Positions 15,563 to 16,473 of a DNA stretch of 16,473 bases are shown one piece after another; position 1 is the first letter of the stretch, and the number at the start of each line of letters is the position of its first letter. Source of the DNA: Colimorpha sp045597945 (GTDB taxonomy: Bacteria > Bacteroidota > Bacteroidia > Bacteroidales > P3); NCBI GenBank assembly GCA_045597945.1, contig JAZLLD010000048.1, positions 1 through 16,473 of the forward strand, given 5' to 3'. The translations under genes and the position numbers were made by a program. The notes under the pieces are model-generated. The model did not search any database and was not told where the DNA came from. It worked only from the letters and a program-made list of their open reading frames with translations.

Positions 15563-16237
15563 ATGAAAGAGCAAAACGAAGAGAAAAACCTTGAGGTTTC
15601 CGGCATCGTAGCCCAAACCGAACAGTACATCCAGAAGAACCAGAAAATGATCATCACCGTTGCCACCTGCATCCTCGTGGTCATCTTGGGCATCTTCGCC
15701 TATGTTAAGTTCATCTCCCAGCCCCGCCAGCTCCATGCTGCCGAAGACATGTACGCTGCCGAGCAGTGGTTCAACGAAGGCAACTTTGAGAAAGCCCTCA
15801 ACGGCGACGACCAGTACCTTGGTTTCAACGAGGTTATCAAGAAGTACGGCTGCACCAAATCCGCCAACTTGGCAAAATACTATGCTGGTGTCTGCCAGAT
15901 CAACCTTGGCCAGTTCGACGAGGCTATCAAGAGCCTGAAGTCCTACAAGGGCAAGGATGTCTTCACCACCGGCGAAGCCCTCATGCTCATCGGCGACGCT
16001 TATGCCGAGATGGACAACGCAAAAGAGGCTTGCAACTACTACGAGAAGGCTGCCGCTAAAGCTGAGAACAACTTCGTCATCGCACCCGCCGCTCTGTGGA
16101 AGGCTGGTATGATGCAGATGAAACTTGGCAACAACAGCGCCGCTATCGCAAGCTTCCAGAAAATCAAGGACAACTATCCCGAAAGCCCCGAATACGGCGA
16201 GGTCGACAAATACATCTCCTATGTTGAGAATATGTAA
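15563..16237 (+). CDS. Membrane-anchored tetratricopeptide repeat protein (YfgM-like)
   Basis: The 224-residue protein has a charged N-terminus of about 28 residues, one transmembrane helix at about 29-48 (IITVATCILVVILGIFAYVK) and a C-terminal part made of helical repeats. Three TPR-like units can be seen at about 100-128, 135-168 and 172-206, with typical spacing of small and aromatic residues (YYAGVCQINLGQFDEAI, LMLIGDAYAEMDNAKEA, LWKAGMMQMKLGNNSAAI). This layout resembles YfgM, an inner-membrane TPR protein linked to the Sec translocon and periplasmic chaperones in E. coli. A similar role here is an inference. It has its own promoter box and terminator, so it is a single-gene unit. Its codons strongly favour C in the third position (AAC, ATC, TTC), a sign of high expression. 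Confidence 0.85.
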   Translation: MKEQNEEKNLEVSGIVAQTEQYIQKNQKMIITVATCILVVILGIFAYVKFISQPRQLHAAEDMYAAEQWFNEGNFEKALNGDDQYLGFNEVIKKYGCTKSANLAKYYAGVCQINLGQFDEAIKSLKSYKGKDVFTTGEALMLIGDAYAEMDNAKEACNYYEKAAAKAENNFVIAPAALWKAGMMQMKLGNNSAAIASFQKIKDNYPESPEYGEVDKYISYVENM

Positions 16238-16255
16238 TCGCTGATTCAAAGCAAT

Positions 16256-16291
16256 AAAAAAAGAGAGCCGCGCAACGGCTCTCTTTTTTTT
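16256..16291 (+). terminator. Strong intrinsic terminator after the TPR gene
   Basis: Arms 16261-16270 (AAGAGAGCCG) and 16276-16285 (CGGCTCTCTT) pair perfectly around the 5-nt loop CGCAA, and the flanking A run (from 16256) and T run (to 16291) lengthen the stem. It begins 18 nt after the stop codon. The A and T runs on both sides would let it act in both directions. Confidence 0.93.
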
Positions 16292-16473
16292 AGCCAACCA
16301 TTAGGAATCCCCGCCTTTCAACCCTTACATCAAAACTTGCCCTGCCAAGTTAATGGAAAACAAATTTCAGCCATCGCCAAGAGCCGTTACCCCAATATAC
16401 TTCCCCATAATTCCCTCCAAAGAAATCCCTTCCCCCACAAAACGGCCAACAAACCCCCAACACCACACCACCC
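16292..16473. other. Gene-free window end with low-confidence bases
   Basis: No coding frame with family likeness is seen here on either strand. From about 16384 the sequence is made of A, C and T with very few G, rich in short C runs, which looks like a poor read end. It mirrors the G-rich start of the window on the other strand. Confidence 0.6.

Noticed and set aside
15524..16297. Minus-strand open frame of 257 codons opposite the TPR gene
   Set aside because: It is in the antisense register of a gene with strongly biased codons, would start beyond the terminator hairpin, and has no recognisable domain.

Overview
This window looks like chromosomal DNA of a Bacteroidales bacterium (phylum Bacteroidota), perhaps from the Prevotellaceae or Muribaculaceae. 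The support is a C10 cysteine protease ending in a type IX secretion (T9SS) sorting domain, promoter -7 boxes of the Bacteroidota form TAnnTTTG upstream of several genes, no clear Shine-Dalgarno sites, AT-rich spacers between richer coding DNA, and a KDO-lipopolysaccharide gene. The family assignment is a guess; the phylum is fairly secure. Both window ends look unreliable: the first ~100 bases are almost pure G and the last ~90 bases are almost free of G.

Layout. (1) 141-10250, all on the minus strand. In transcription order this holds a PlsC-like acyltransferase, purL, a secreted C10 protease, pepD, gpsA, purE and a P-loop kinase/dCMP deaminase fusion. Gaps are short (6-91 nt), so large parts are probably co-transcribed. 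There is a candidate internal promoter before pepD and a 17-bp perfect inverted repeat before the kinase/deaminase gene. A hairpin at 109-135 closes the run. (2) 10438-11931, plus strand: a two-gene operon of a LacX-like aldose epimerase and an iron-sulfur flavodoxin-family protein, ended by a clear terminator at 12048-12096. (3) 12118-15314, minus strand: a tight cluster of a dihydroorotate dehydrogenase-like protein, a four-helix-bundle (23S rRNA IVP family) protein, kdsA and a DEDDh exonuclease with an ExoX-like C-terminal domain. (4) 15563-16237, plus strand: a membrane-anchored TPR protein with its own terminator.

Function. Most genes are housekeeping. Two serve purine synthesis (purL, purE), and one supplies deoxynucleotides or guards the pool (deaminase fusion). 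Two feed membrane lipid synthesis (gpsA, the PlsC-like acyltransferase) and one the lipopolysaccharide core (kdsA). Two deal with peptides (secreted C10 protease, intracellular PepD). I see no mobile element, CRISPR array, tRNA or rRNA. The least ordinary items are the kinase/deaminase fusion with the hairpin before it, the IVP-family gene packed 2 nt upstream of kdsA, and a DHOD-like enzyme that lacks the usual catalytic-base motif. No spacer exceeds 300 bases.
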